The notes beneath the pieces were generated by a model, which worked only from the letters and a program-made list of their open reading frames with translations, was not told where the DNA came from and ran no database searches. Position numbers and translations under genes: made by a program. Of a stretch of 64,000 nucleotides of DNA, positions 10,273 through 20,663 are shown piece after piece. The DNA comes from Chrysoporthe austroafricana (Eukaryota > Ascomycota > Sordariomycetes > Diaporthales > Cryphonectriaceae), in NCBI GenBank assembly GCA_001051155.2, contig JYIP02000003.1, positions 3,038,001 through 3,102,000 on the forward strand. The letters are read 5' to 3'. How positions within the stretch are numbered: the first letter of the stretch is position 1; every line of letters begins with the position of its first letter.

Positions 10273-11752
10273 GTTGGACCTGAAATGAACGACCAGAAGA
10301 AGAAGGGTACCTCGCTCGCAGCCCGACTGTGAGATGATAGAGACAAGTCGCTGGGACGGAGTATTTATGGTAGGCTCGGATCCGGCTTGGGACGGCGACT
10401 GCGAGTGTGAAACTGCGCGAAGTCGCATATGAGTAAACTTGTGCTCCCTTGTCTGCTCGAACGCGCGGTGACCTGGTTTGGGAGATTGACTCATGCGATG
10501 GGCTGCAGCGGAAGACGTGTGGTGAGGCCAGGTGGGGACCTGTTGCTGAGGGCAGAGCAGATAAGCGCCGATCACGGTCGATGCTGGAGAAATTTTGGAG
10601 GGGCCCAAAGCGTGAGAACGTCCCCGCGCTGTGCCTGGGCGCTGTGCTGGAGCGGGTCTTCATAGTATGGCCGAGGCTGGAACCCGCCTAATGCTTACTC
10701 ACTGTAGGTTACTATGGTAGATTTCCTACGAGCTCCATCTCGTCAAACGCTCTTGTCGTTGACACCTCGCTTTCCCCTGCCCTACGAGCCGGAGAAAGAG
10801 ACGGGGGAACTGAACAGCCCGTACTGCGCCTACATACTATGCACCGGGTCGCCTATGCACCCTGGTTTTCCCGCGCCATTCCCTCTCTTGCATCAGTCCA
10901 GACTCACCAGTGTTCGCAGTACTGACTTGACCGTGGGAGCTCTCACATGCTGAGGGCGACCACGCAAGGCCAGTTTCTCCTCCCTCCCTTCCTCTTTCTC
11001 TTCATCAGATTCGAGGCCAGAATGTGAAGGCATAGTCCTGGTAACAAGCAAGGAAACGGACGTAGGGGCCGCTGCCAGGAAACGAGGTCTTCCCAGACCA
11101 AGTGCCAAACCAGGATGGAGGTTTTCCCCAGATCGCAGGCCATGCTGAATACATACATAGCACTGGGGTAAGTAGGTTGTCATAGTGCTGAGCCTGCGTG
11201 GCCCAGGCCCTGGCCCCTGTATCGTCCATTCTGCCGCCGCCGCACAACACTCCACAATCACATGCCAGCGCTGTCCTCGACGGGATCCCGGCCAGGTCAG
11301 CGTCGACTGTCCATCTGACACCCTCGCCCCATCAACGGACTCGGCACATTGGACATATCGGGCCATTGCGCGGGCTCGTTATAAGTACAGCTCGTCTGAG
11401 GTAGCCTTTCCCCGTCCTATCTTTATCCAATCCATCGTTATAATACAGCATCCGGAACCGTTGCGTCTGGTGTCTCTCCCGTCGCCCGCTGTCGACATCA
11501 GCATCTCCCAATTGATTCGACGTCCTCGCAGCGGCAGAGTAGCCTCGATCCCTTCGCCTGGCATGGCGCTATGCGACCGCGCCTCCCAGCCAGCTTGATT
11601 TGTACAATCCGCTCCATCCGGAGAACAGAGACGCAGCACTGACAGGCGCCGTTGCATCTGACGGCATCGTCATCTATCTACGTGTTCTCTTGTATATCGG
11701 CATCAAATACACTTCTTATCATCTATGCTTTACTGCTCTCATATTATTCATC
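10273..11752. other. Divergent intergenic region between ARG8 and the alpha/beta-hydrolase gene
   Basis: No supported gene. It serves as promoter and leader for ARG8 (leftwards) and for the hydrolase gene (rightwards). Besides the TGACTCA heptamer it has a TATA-like ttataagt near 11,389, about 360 bp before the hydrolase ATG. A TTG-initiated open frame from 11,600 runs into the hydrolase first exon, but the first ATG in that frame is at 11,753. Confidence 0.6.
10487..10493. promoter_or_regulatory. Candidate CPC1/Gcn4 site upstream of ARG8
   Basis: The heptamer TGACTCA, the consensus for Gcn4/CPC1-type bZIP activators, lies 215 bp upstream of the ARG8 start codon. Arginine biosynthesis genes are classical general-control targets. 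The position suits a fungal promoter element, but such a heptamer on either strand is expected by chance about once every 8 kb. Confidence 0.5.
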
Positions 11753-14061
11753 ATGATAGACCATGTACTCGGGCGGCCGTCCACGAAATCCCGGAGACTG
11801 CAGGTATTGGCCGTCCTGGCTTTTTGGTCCGCATACCTGTTCAAGTATGTCCCGGCATCCTCGCCTCGTCCTCCTGCCGCTAGATAGAGTCAGTCTAACA
11901 CTGGTTTAGAGGGCACAAACACGGGCCTCCTCTCGCGCGCTTCTTCTCGAGGATCGCCTTCAAAAAGTTGACACCATGGCAGACTGTCGTCATGACCATG
12001 ACTTTCCTCTATGCCACTCGAAATTTCAGCACTCTCGTCGGTCTAGCCAGCCCCGAACCTCTCTCGAACATGTACAGCGCCACGTACTTCCGAGCCACAT
12101 GGGTTCTCACCGCACTCGACGCTGGGTTCTGGACCGCCATGAAGATCCGCCAGAAGTGGCTGAGGGATATAGCAAGCCTGGTCTTCTCGGTGTTTTATCT
12201 CTTTGCTGCAGAGAAGGCAGATGAGAAGGTGCGCAAGGTACGAGGGAACCTGACAGTTGAGCACCTGAGGGTGAGCTGGAATAAGGGCACCACTCCATAC
12301 CTCGGTTTCTGCCAGAAGCTCATGCGACCGCGGTACTCGCGCTGGCCTCCGAGGGCCATTCGCATCCCGAGACCCTCCACCAGCGACTACAAGGACCCGG
12401 TATCCGCCTGGCTGTACTTTGACGGACCACTGTCGGAGCTGGAGCATCATAACAAAGTGGTGCTAGATCTACCCGGAGGGGGTTTTGTTGCCATGGATCC
12501 GCGCTGCAACGACGACAAGCTGCTATCTTGGGCATCTAAGACTGGTCTCCCCATACTGAGCCTGGACTACAAGAAGGCGCCCGAGTACCCGTACCCATAC
12601 GCCTTGAACGAGTGCTATGATGTCTACGCCACCCTGATCAAAAGCCGAGGGCGCTGTATCGGGATGTCAGGCAAGGAAACGCCTCGGGTTGTGGTCTGCG
12701 GTGACAGCGCTGGAGGCAATCTAGCCACATCTATGACTCTGATGATCATCGAAGGCGCTCTATTCCCCTCGAACCATTTCCAGGGACAGGGTGGCCTGCC
12801 AGTACCAGATGCGGTGATTCTGTTCTATCCAGGCCTGGACATGAACATCGGTAATTGGATGTCCGATGAGCAGATGGCTTTAATCAAGGACCGGACTATG
12901 CGCGCAACCAACAAGGCCATCGTCCGCCGGAAGAGCATGCAATACAACACCCTCATCGGTACACCTCATCGTTCAGACGATGAGGACGAGGCACCGAAGT
13001 TTCGCCTTACCTTGCCAAAGGATAAGATTGCGAATGCTCAGGTATTCGCTGCGAGTCCTGAGGGTCCCATCACACCTCAGCCTGAGTACGCCCACGCATT
13101 ACCGACAGATTGGAACAAGACTCAGGCCTCTTCCTCCCAGCCTCCCTCGCCCGCCGTCGGCAAGCAGCAGCTCTCCGGCCGCACGTCCTACCACTCCGAG
13201 CCGCTACGTACACGCCTCGCCGTGTCGTCCATGATTTCCTATTTCAACGACCGCGTCCTCAACCCAGAGATGATGCGCGCCATGATCATTCTATACATTG
13301 GCCCGCACAACCGGCCTGACTTCAGCCAGGACTACCTCCTCTCGCCGATCCTTGCGCCCGACATGCTTCTCACCCGCTTTCCTAAGACCTACTTCCTCAC
13401 TGGCGAGCGCGATCCGCTCGTCGACGACACGGTCATCTTCGCAGGCCGTCTGCGCCGTGTGAAGGCGGCTATGTACGCTTCTGGAGGGCAGCGGACGGAC
13501 TATCGCGAGTCGGACGCGCTGGCGGACGGCTTCGATGATAAGGATGTCGCGGAGGTAGTGTTACTACCCGGAACATCCCATGGGTTCCTGCAGTTCCCGA
13601 CCATCTACCCGCCTGCATGGAAGCTGATCGACCGCTCGGCACGATGGATAGAGGAGTCCTTCGAGGCGAGCGAGAGGACGGAGAGGGATCGAAGACAACG
13701 CCTGATGAAGAAGGCAGCTGAGAAGCCCGACCGGCACCACGTGCGCACGGACTCGAGCGGGGATGAGGGACTGCTTGAGATCGGAATGGGCATGACGAAG
13801 GCGAAGGACAAAACCGCCACGAACGGCGTGAAGCAGGGGAAGCACGGCGAGGCCGAGGGGCAGGATGTGAACGGCGAAGAGGCGGACGTCGAGGATCAGG
13901 AGGAAAGGAAAGGCAAGAGGAGGGCGAATGGGCGCCCGAAGAAGAAAGGAAAGCAGTCGTTTGACAAGTCCCTGGCCAGGCTGGCCAGCTCGGACGACCT
14001 TCTTGGGCGGAGGATGCAGGGCCTCGCCGGAGGCCTGACAGGCCTAGCGGAGGAGGACTGA
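11753..14061 (+). CDS. Membrane-associated alpha/beta-hydrolase, hormone-sensitive-lipase type
   Basis: Exons 11753-11844 and 11910-14061 (65-bp intron, GTATGT donor, CTAAC branch site, TTTAG acceptor) give 747 aa. Several hydrophobic stretches in the first 110 residues (around LQVLAVLAFWSAYLF, WQTVVMTMTFLYATRNF and IASLVFSVFYLFAA) suggest membrane association. The catalytic fold follows: an oxyanion-type motif DLPGGGF, the nucleophile in GDSAGG (Ser297), an acid in GERDPLVDD (Asp532) and His588 in TSHGF. This order is that of fold-3 esterases/lipases. The usual HGGG His is Pro here. A Ser/Pro-rich insert (about residues 370-450) separates nucleophile from acid, and the last 130 residues are a Lys/Glu-rich tail. 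A role in neutral-lipid or sterol-ester hydrolysis at the ER or lipid droplets is an inference; the substrate is unknown. Confidence 0.85.
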
Positions 14062-16052
14062 TGCGGTCGCGAGCAGCTCTCCACAAAACGAGAAGGGGGC
14101 CAGCTATGTACTACCCGTCACTGAGAATAGATCTACATATTGAGACCAGCCAACACACCAGTGGGAGCTGAGGGTTGAGCTTCAGCCTGTACAGCACATG
14201 GACCCAAGCCACATGCCTACGAACAAAGTACCTCAATGTATACACCGTTTGTTGTTCATATCACTAGCACCAGCCCCGCAACAAATCAGGATGATTAGCA
14301 GTGAAGCGTTCAGAGGCTAGGCTCTAAGAAGGAGGGGGAAATAAGGAGGAAAAGAAAAAGTAAAAAAGAAAAGAAACGAAGAGAAAAAGAAAAACCGAAA
14401 GATCAGGAGAAGGCCTGGAATAGCAACGCACACTTCGCCCAACCTAAAGTAACAGAAACAAATTCGCATCTAGATCGCTCTGACCATCTCTCCGGCCCAT
14501 GAGCACGAAGCAGACGTAATTGAGCGAATCCACAAGTTTGTATGATTGGTAACCGAAACCACACGTATCCAGCACCTATTCGGGGAAACAGCCTCCGCAT
14601 ATTTCTCCGGCTTGATGAGCGATTCAGGCAGATTTATGCTGTCCTTACCATCCCACGTCAAGTGGGACCTCTGGCATTTTTCAGCACATATCTGACCAGG
14701 CTAGCCGATATGACATCGGACTGCTCGTGCAAAGGCAGGATGGCAGCGCACATCATTCGGAGTACTCGGAAGAATGACGTGATGACCGGCCTGTAGGGGT
14801 TGCATATGATCAGACGAAAATGGTGGCTTGGAAACTCAGGAGATGGAGACGTGATCATTTCTCGTCAGGGCACCTGCTGTAACTCATGCTTTGCACAAAT
14901 TTTGCTGTTTCAATGACCCCCGTCCTCGGGGCTGCCCTCTCCTTTGCAAAGGCATTCTCGACATCCGGAGCGGCCATATGGGTCTGCTCGTGCCCGAAAC
15001 TCGTCCTTGATATGGACTGTGATTGTTTAGTACGGGCCTCGGCAAGGAAAGATCTTAGTTGGACGCCACGTGTAGCAGGTCGATGTGCGCTCACCCCGCC
15101 CTCCCTCCTCTTTCATCAATGGCAATGCATGCTGGATGACTGAGGCATCTACCCACTTGCGTGCATAAGGAATACAGAGACATTGATGCCTTCACGTCGA
15201 CCTGGTGCCTGGGCCTCAGCCAACTGGATTGTCTCCTGTAGAAAGGAATTCGAAAGCATTTACTGCCCACTTGGGGAACTGTAATAGGCTACTAATTTAC
15301 TTGTGGGTTATAAACCCTCAAATTCTGATCAATGTTATTAAGAAGGCTAAGACCTTCAGGAAAGCAGGCTTGAAGCCAGTGACTAGTACTGGCCTGAAGG
15401 GATCATGCTGCAACATGTCTGATCCGACATTCAAAGCAGCGCCATAGGTCCGGCACGCCAGCACGTAGATGAACGAGCCCTCGATTGTTCTTATAAATGA
15501 CTCAGAACTCAGGGATGACATCTTAAGCAACACTTGAGATGGCCGGAGGTCCGTGTTGCGATGCGATTCGATGCGGTATCAGATGAATCCAGGTGTTACG
15601 GATAATTCACCCAATCGCATCTAATGCCGACTTCTCACGAACATGAGCCACGAGAGGCTCGCCTTCTGCCCACTTCTAAGCCGGCCTCTCTCCAGACATT
15701 CAGAGTGAGTCTCCTGACGATTGCTGGCCATTGAGGTTCGCCTGCCATCTCGATCGTGCCTAGGTTGCGACCATGCGCAGCCTTTCGGACGCATCCCATC
15801 AGGGACACCCTCGAACAACATCAACATCAGACAACCAGACGTAATCCCAATCCTACACTCTCTGGGGTCGAAGTAATGCTGCGCCCACCAGGGCTACCGA
15901 GGCAAGACTCGGAGCGATAAGGGATCCTATAAGTATACAGATGTTTCCGGTCCAAGAGACCTTATTCGACAGTCGCCTCAAGTCTGATTGCAAGCCTTAT
16001 TGGCTGGTGACTACAATCTACGATTCCATCCGTTCTATACGCTAGAATCATC
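14062..16052. other. Intergenic region between hydrolase and cutinase genes
   Basis: No supported gene on either strand. It contains an A-rich purine tract (14,335-14,400) and an imperfect hairpin (15,353-15,400). The last 130 bp hold the cutinase promoter. Small ORFs, such as 84 aa from 14,542, lack family motifs. Confidence 0.6.
15928..15933 (+). promoter_or_regulatory. TATA-like element of cutinase gene
   Basis: TATAAG, part of tcctataagtatacag, lies 125 bp before the cutinase start codon, a usual distance for a fungal TATA box and short leader. It suits an inducible secreted-enzyme gene. Confidence 0.45.
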
Positions 16053-16937
16053 ATGTTGGCGCAGCTCACAGCGCTTCTGCTTGCCGTCGCCAGCCCAGCT
16101 CTCCCATCAGCTCTGCATGCTGGTCGAGCCGCCGCCGCCAGCTTCTCAAGCGACACTGAAAACGGTCTTCAGGGACTAGGCACGAGCACCAACTGCACGG
16201 AGAACATCGTCGTCTTCGCTCGGGGTACAACTGAAGCGGGAAGTAGGTCGAGTTTCCCCTTGTGCTAGCAGATAAAATCTCGCGTTGCAATTCGCAGGAA
16301 CAGTCTTGAGAGCATTTATTACCTTTGTCACCTATCCTCGAATCGCCCTTATGTCTATTCAACTGTGTTGAACATTTCTCACTCAAGAGCGAGTACTAAA
16401 CTTCGACGTTGGTCAGATGTGGGCACCATTGCCGGTCCGCCCTTTTTCGAAGCCCTCGCACAGCTAGTCGGAGCCAATAACTTGGCTGTCCAGGGCGTCG
16501 ATTACCCAGCCGACATCGCTGGATTCCTTGAAGGCGGCGACCCAACAGGCTCACAGACGATGGCCACCCTCATTCAGCAAGCCACCTCTGACTGCCCCTC
16601 GGCGAAGGTTATCATGTCAGGTTACAGCCAAGGAGGGCAGCTTGTGCACAATGCAGCCAAAATGCTCTCAAGTGATGTGACAAGCAAGGTTGCCGGTGCG
16701 ATCATCTTCGGCGACCCAGGTAAGGACGCCGACCTGAGAGTTGCGGGTGATGGCTGACCGCGCACGATGCATACAGATAACGGTACAGCTGTCACAGGCG
16801 TATCCGCGGCCGACACGTTGGTGATTTGCCACCAGGGCGACGACATCTGCGAACACGGCGACGTGGTCCTCGAGACTCACCTGACGTATGGGCAAGATGC
16901 CGGCACCGCGGCCAAGTTTGCGGCTTCATTGTCTTGA
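16053..16937 (+). CDS. Cutinase (carbohydrate esterase family 5)
   Basis: Three exons, 16053-16242, 16417-16719 and 16777-16937, give 217 aa. Intron 1 (174 bp, GTAGGT donor, TACTAAAC branch, GTCAG acceptor) restores the conserved EAGNVGTIAGPPF. Intron 2 is 57 bp. Residues 1-23 are a signal peptide. Catalytic residues fit the cutinase triad: Ser134 in GYSQGG, Asp186 in GDDIC and His199 in THLTYG. The 13-residue Asp-His spacing equals that of Fusarium solani cutinase. Four cysteines (TNCTEN, DCPSAK, VICHQGDDIC) can form the two usual disulfides. The enzyme hydrolyses ester bonds of plant cutin or related polyesters outside the cell. The gene is isolated in a gene-poor stretch. No frameshift or stop interrupts it, so it looks functional. 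Confidence 0.9.
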
Positions 16938-19406
16938 TCGTGAGATCCGCGAAAGTCTTCTGGCTGGAGAAGGATGTGTGCCCACCTGTACCTACCTTTT
17001 GGCCGTGAAAGTGAAGCAGCGCCGTCAGAAGTTCGGTTCGATTGACATGGATTCATTGAATGGGATGCAGTCAGGTTCTCAACGCAGTTTGTCCGAATGC
17101 TCCAGAAGGTAGCTCAGTGTAGCGAGTAGAAAGCATAGATGACGTGGACCAAGCATGATTACGGACCAGATGAATAGGCCAAAGCCTCGTTTCGGAGGCC
17201 AAAACAACTTGAAAAGCCAGTTCCGACGCCTTCCGTGCCCATTCAGATCTCGGTCAGGCCTTTTCCACCTTGCACAGATCGCCGACGGCGCAAAATGAGA
17301 CCATTCAGATGCGTTCTCGAGTTCGTCTTACCACACCATCTTTTTTCAAGTCATGGTCTACCTGTCCACCCAATGGAGCAGAGTGAAACGGGGTATTTAC
17401 GTCAACCTCGAGGAGTCCTTTAAGCCATTATCACTCCAGGCAATCAGCCTCCGCCCGCCCTCTAATCCCTCCAATCCATCCTGTAGAGCATGAGCCTTCA
17501 TGATCCGTGAGCCGTGATTCAATACCGCTCCCATGATGAGATGTGTGGGGGGATTCGTTAACCAAACCTTGACCCTCCTCCACAACTCCACCACAGAAAA
17601 AACATATCTCCATGCAGCATAAATTAATCAAAAGGGTCTAAGGCCCTGAGGTGAACACGGCCAAGCAAAACCTAAAGCAGAGCTCGTTTTTCTCGATCCG
17701 ACTGATAAGCCTACCAAATTAGATGCGACGACAATAATCTGACATATCATATCAGAGTACATGCAGTCGCCGACCTGCGGGTTTTCCGATCCGAACCGGG
17801 GATGAGTTCCAGCTGAGATCTGTCTGTGCGTTGCAGCGGGAACTGCTTGCATGACAAGCGGGTTCTTTTTCGGATTTTTGCGAGATGTCCCTCGTTGCTT
17901 TTTCTTTCGGCCTTTCTCTCTCTTAACCTTGTCCTGGGATCCAATTCGTCGGGCCACAGGAGTCCTCATGCGAGTGGTGCAGTGCGGAAGCTGCAGGTGT
18001 TCGCCGGTCCTTGTGAATGCTACCAAAGGTATCGGGACGTCTACAGTCTGCTCCGACACTGTAATTGACCGATAGAGAGCGAGCTGCTGGGAACATCCAC
18101 TGCGTGAGCTCGGCTCGGAGCTAAAGTCCCTTCAGAGTGGTGGTTTTAGGGGAGAGCTGAATGACGAGAGTGGCAAGACAAGAAGAGTCAGGTATCTATC
18201 TCATTCCAGAATCCGCACCCCGCCTGACAATCCCTTGAATGATCTGTGGGTGACAAGTGGAATCTGCCGCCGGCATCAACAGATCTCTAGAGAGTTGAGC
18301 ACTCGGATCCGGCTGAAGCTGCCGTTGCATCTGGAAGAGCCGAGAGTCAAGAGCGGCCGAAGTGGAGAGGTGACACAGGTCTCAAGCTTCCGGCATCCTT
18401 ATTAGGGACGATCTGGATCATCGAAGAGATCGAATAGTCTCAACAGTTGTGTCATTAGAGTCCGAAAAGCCCAGAGCCGTCTAGGCGTTCACGCCCAGTC
18501 TCGGCGGATGGGCACTATTTGAGCATTTGCTCCGCTGTCAGGCGATTAGTCCCATCGATTTTCAGTCGCACGGCAGTGTGGCTTGCAGGGCTCGCAGGGT
18601 TTACCCAGACTTTGCGACCTGGGCGAAGCAAGTAGCTGGCCGCCGGCTTCATTCTGTCTCGGTGATTATGGTGGGTTAGAGACAGTGTGGAGAGAACGCT
18701 ATATGTACCTGCATGTACCTGCAGCACACCCTCAATGTCGCCGGCAAGTCGATATCTGGTGTTCCGGGCCGTGCTTTAGGAATGTTGACCAAAGGGAAGT
18801 TGGCCACTCCCTGTCTTGCGTGACGACTCCAGCCGTGTGAGGGCCTGAGTGGGCCATGACCGTTGAGAATGTGGGAGATTCCCTTGAAAGGCTGGACCTC
18901 CAAGTTACAATGAGAGATTGACAGTCTGATTTAATGTCTGCGTAGTGATCTGTGGTATTGAAGAGCTGTGCCTGCGATGTGGCTCTAAACAGTACATATT
19001 CAGAATTCCGTTTCCGCGTTGCCCACCTTGCCACAGGGCTCTAGATGCAGATTATTTTCATCTCCTTTTCATGTTGTCATGAAGTTTTGCCTCGCAAACG
19101 AAAAACAATGCAGACTCTCGTAACCTGGGACAATGAGATATAGTGACTTTTGTAATAGAAAATGTATGGTTTTCTTTTGAATGCTTGCTTGCATGCCTGC
19201 AGCGGCAGCTATAACGCCAAGTTAATGATATGCTAGGTCATGTTGGATCCTCGTAAGTTTAGTTCAGTGGGTGCCCAGATATCGTAAGTGATTATGAATG
19301 TAAGTGTGCAAGAGACTGTGAGCGAGATTCCGAGGCTGTCCTTCGAGCCACGGTGGAAAGGCTCTTGGCAGACATTTGACACTCTGCCTCTTCCAGACGG
19401 CTGCTT
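16938..19406. other. Intergenic region, no gene seen
   Basis: About 2.5 kb between cutinase and the C2H2 gene. Open frames are short and mutually overlapping on both strands, without signal peptides or recognisable motifs. A tgtacctgcatgtacctgca direct repeat occurs near 18,705. Nothing else can be supported. Confidence 0.55.
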
Positions 19407-20663
19407 TCACTGCAGAGGTGTAAAGGGCGGGCTGCTGATAGGCTCGATCTTGATACCCTTCGTTGAGGATGATGTCGATGGGGTCTCAGCTTCAGGCACA
19501 CGCCTCTTCTTCGTCTTCATTTCGCTTTGCATCTTGGCGAGCAGGGCAGCGGCACCGGGCTGCGCTTTCGTCCTGCTGCCCGTGTTCTTCTGTACGTGCC
19601 GCTTAAGGTGGTCACGGAAGTTATCACACCTCCCGAAGACCTTGGGCTTTGGCACGCAGAAATCACAAACCCACTTGGTCGGGTTGTCTACATGCACTCT
19701 GCAAGGAAAAGTCAGCGTCTGGCTACTAACTCACGTACACGGGTGAACTGTGATGACGTACTCGCTCTTGTGCCTTTTGAGGTGCTCAGCCCTCGAGTAG
19801 ACCTTGCCGTTGCATTCGTCGCACTTGTATTTCCTAGGCGGAATCCTGTCCAGGTTCTTGGCGACCCGATGAGCTCTCTGGGCCTGAGTCGCAGACCTTT
19901 GGATTGACCTGGACTTCGTAGTGCGAGTCTTGGTGGGGGTCCCCTGAAGATGCTGCTGGAGCATGGCTGAACTCTGTTGGGGTCCGTCCATAGCAACTCT
20001 CCTCCTGATGTTCCCATAGGAGCTGCCGAGATGCCCAGAAGGCGTTGCCATAGACAAGGCTGGCGATGAGAAGGTGATAGGGCTTCCGTCGCCATGCTGT
20101 CCCCACATCGAAGTCAGGTCGCAGCTCGGAGTATTGCTGCCGAACTGCGGTGGAGGTGTTGGAATCATGAAAGGGGATGACCCAAGAGGGTCAGAAAGAC
20201 CAGAGTAGGCGTCCACGTCTTGTGTAGGTGTGAAGTCCAGGCCTGCTTGCAAAGATAGCGGGTTGTCGAACAGGTTGTTGCACCGCGACGGCGTCGACGG
20301 CATCCCGTGGCTCAACATGTTAGGAGCTACCGTTGACTTCATGTCAATTGGAAAGTAAGTCGACGTCGCTGAAGGCGGAGGGGTGAAGTCGAACATGATA
20401 GATTCATTGTCGTAGGAGGCATCAAAATTGATGGGTTGCTGCGGGGTAGATGTCCTAGAGGTAGGTGTGAAGGGATCGTATAGCGATGATGCTGATGAGA
20501 AGCTTCCTGATGTCGATGGGCAGGATGATGGGCAAGAGATAGACTGGCTCCCGCCAAAGTTGAAGCTATTCCCGGTATCTACCTTCAAGTCGAGCATGTT
20601 GATGGTATCGTCGGGACAGTCCTTGAAGTCGAAGCTGGGGCTGACATGTGTCTTGAGCGCCAT
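19407..20663 (-). CDS. C2H2 zinc-finger transcription factor
   Basis: Exons 20663-19762 and 19698-19407 with a 63-bp intron (GTACGT donor, GCTGAC branch, TTGCAG acceptor) give 397 aa. The ATG at 20663 is the first in frame; a longer open frame starts only with GTG. The first 260 residues are Ser/Thr/Pro-rich with short acidic or aromatic patches, as in activation regions. A basic stretch (near residues 265-295) precedes two zinc fingers: YKCDECNGKVYSRAEHLKRH completed across the splice by KSEVH, and WVCDFC...FGRCDNFRDHLKRH. The tail has KKRR, a likely nuclear signal. Paired fingers in this form occur in mould developmental regulators, but I do not assign an orthologue. The intron splits the first finger, and a second GTGAGT donor 27 bp downstream keeps frame but leaves an intron of only 36 bp. 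Confidence 0.85.

Noticed and set aside
11600..11752. Upstream extension of the hydrolase first exon
   Set aside because: It depends on a TTG start; the first in-frame ATG is at 11,753.
17108..17180. tRNA-like stretch with ggtagctcagtg
   Set aside because: It resembles an A box but has no B box (ggttcgaatcc type) at the right distance and no acceptor-stem pairing. A similar word near 60,770 fails for the same reasons.
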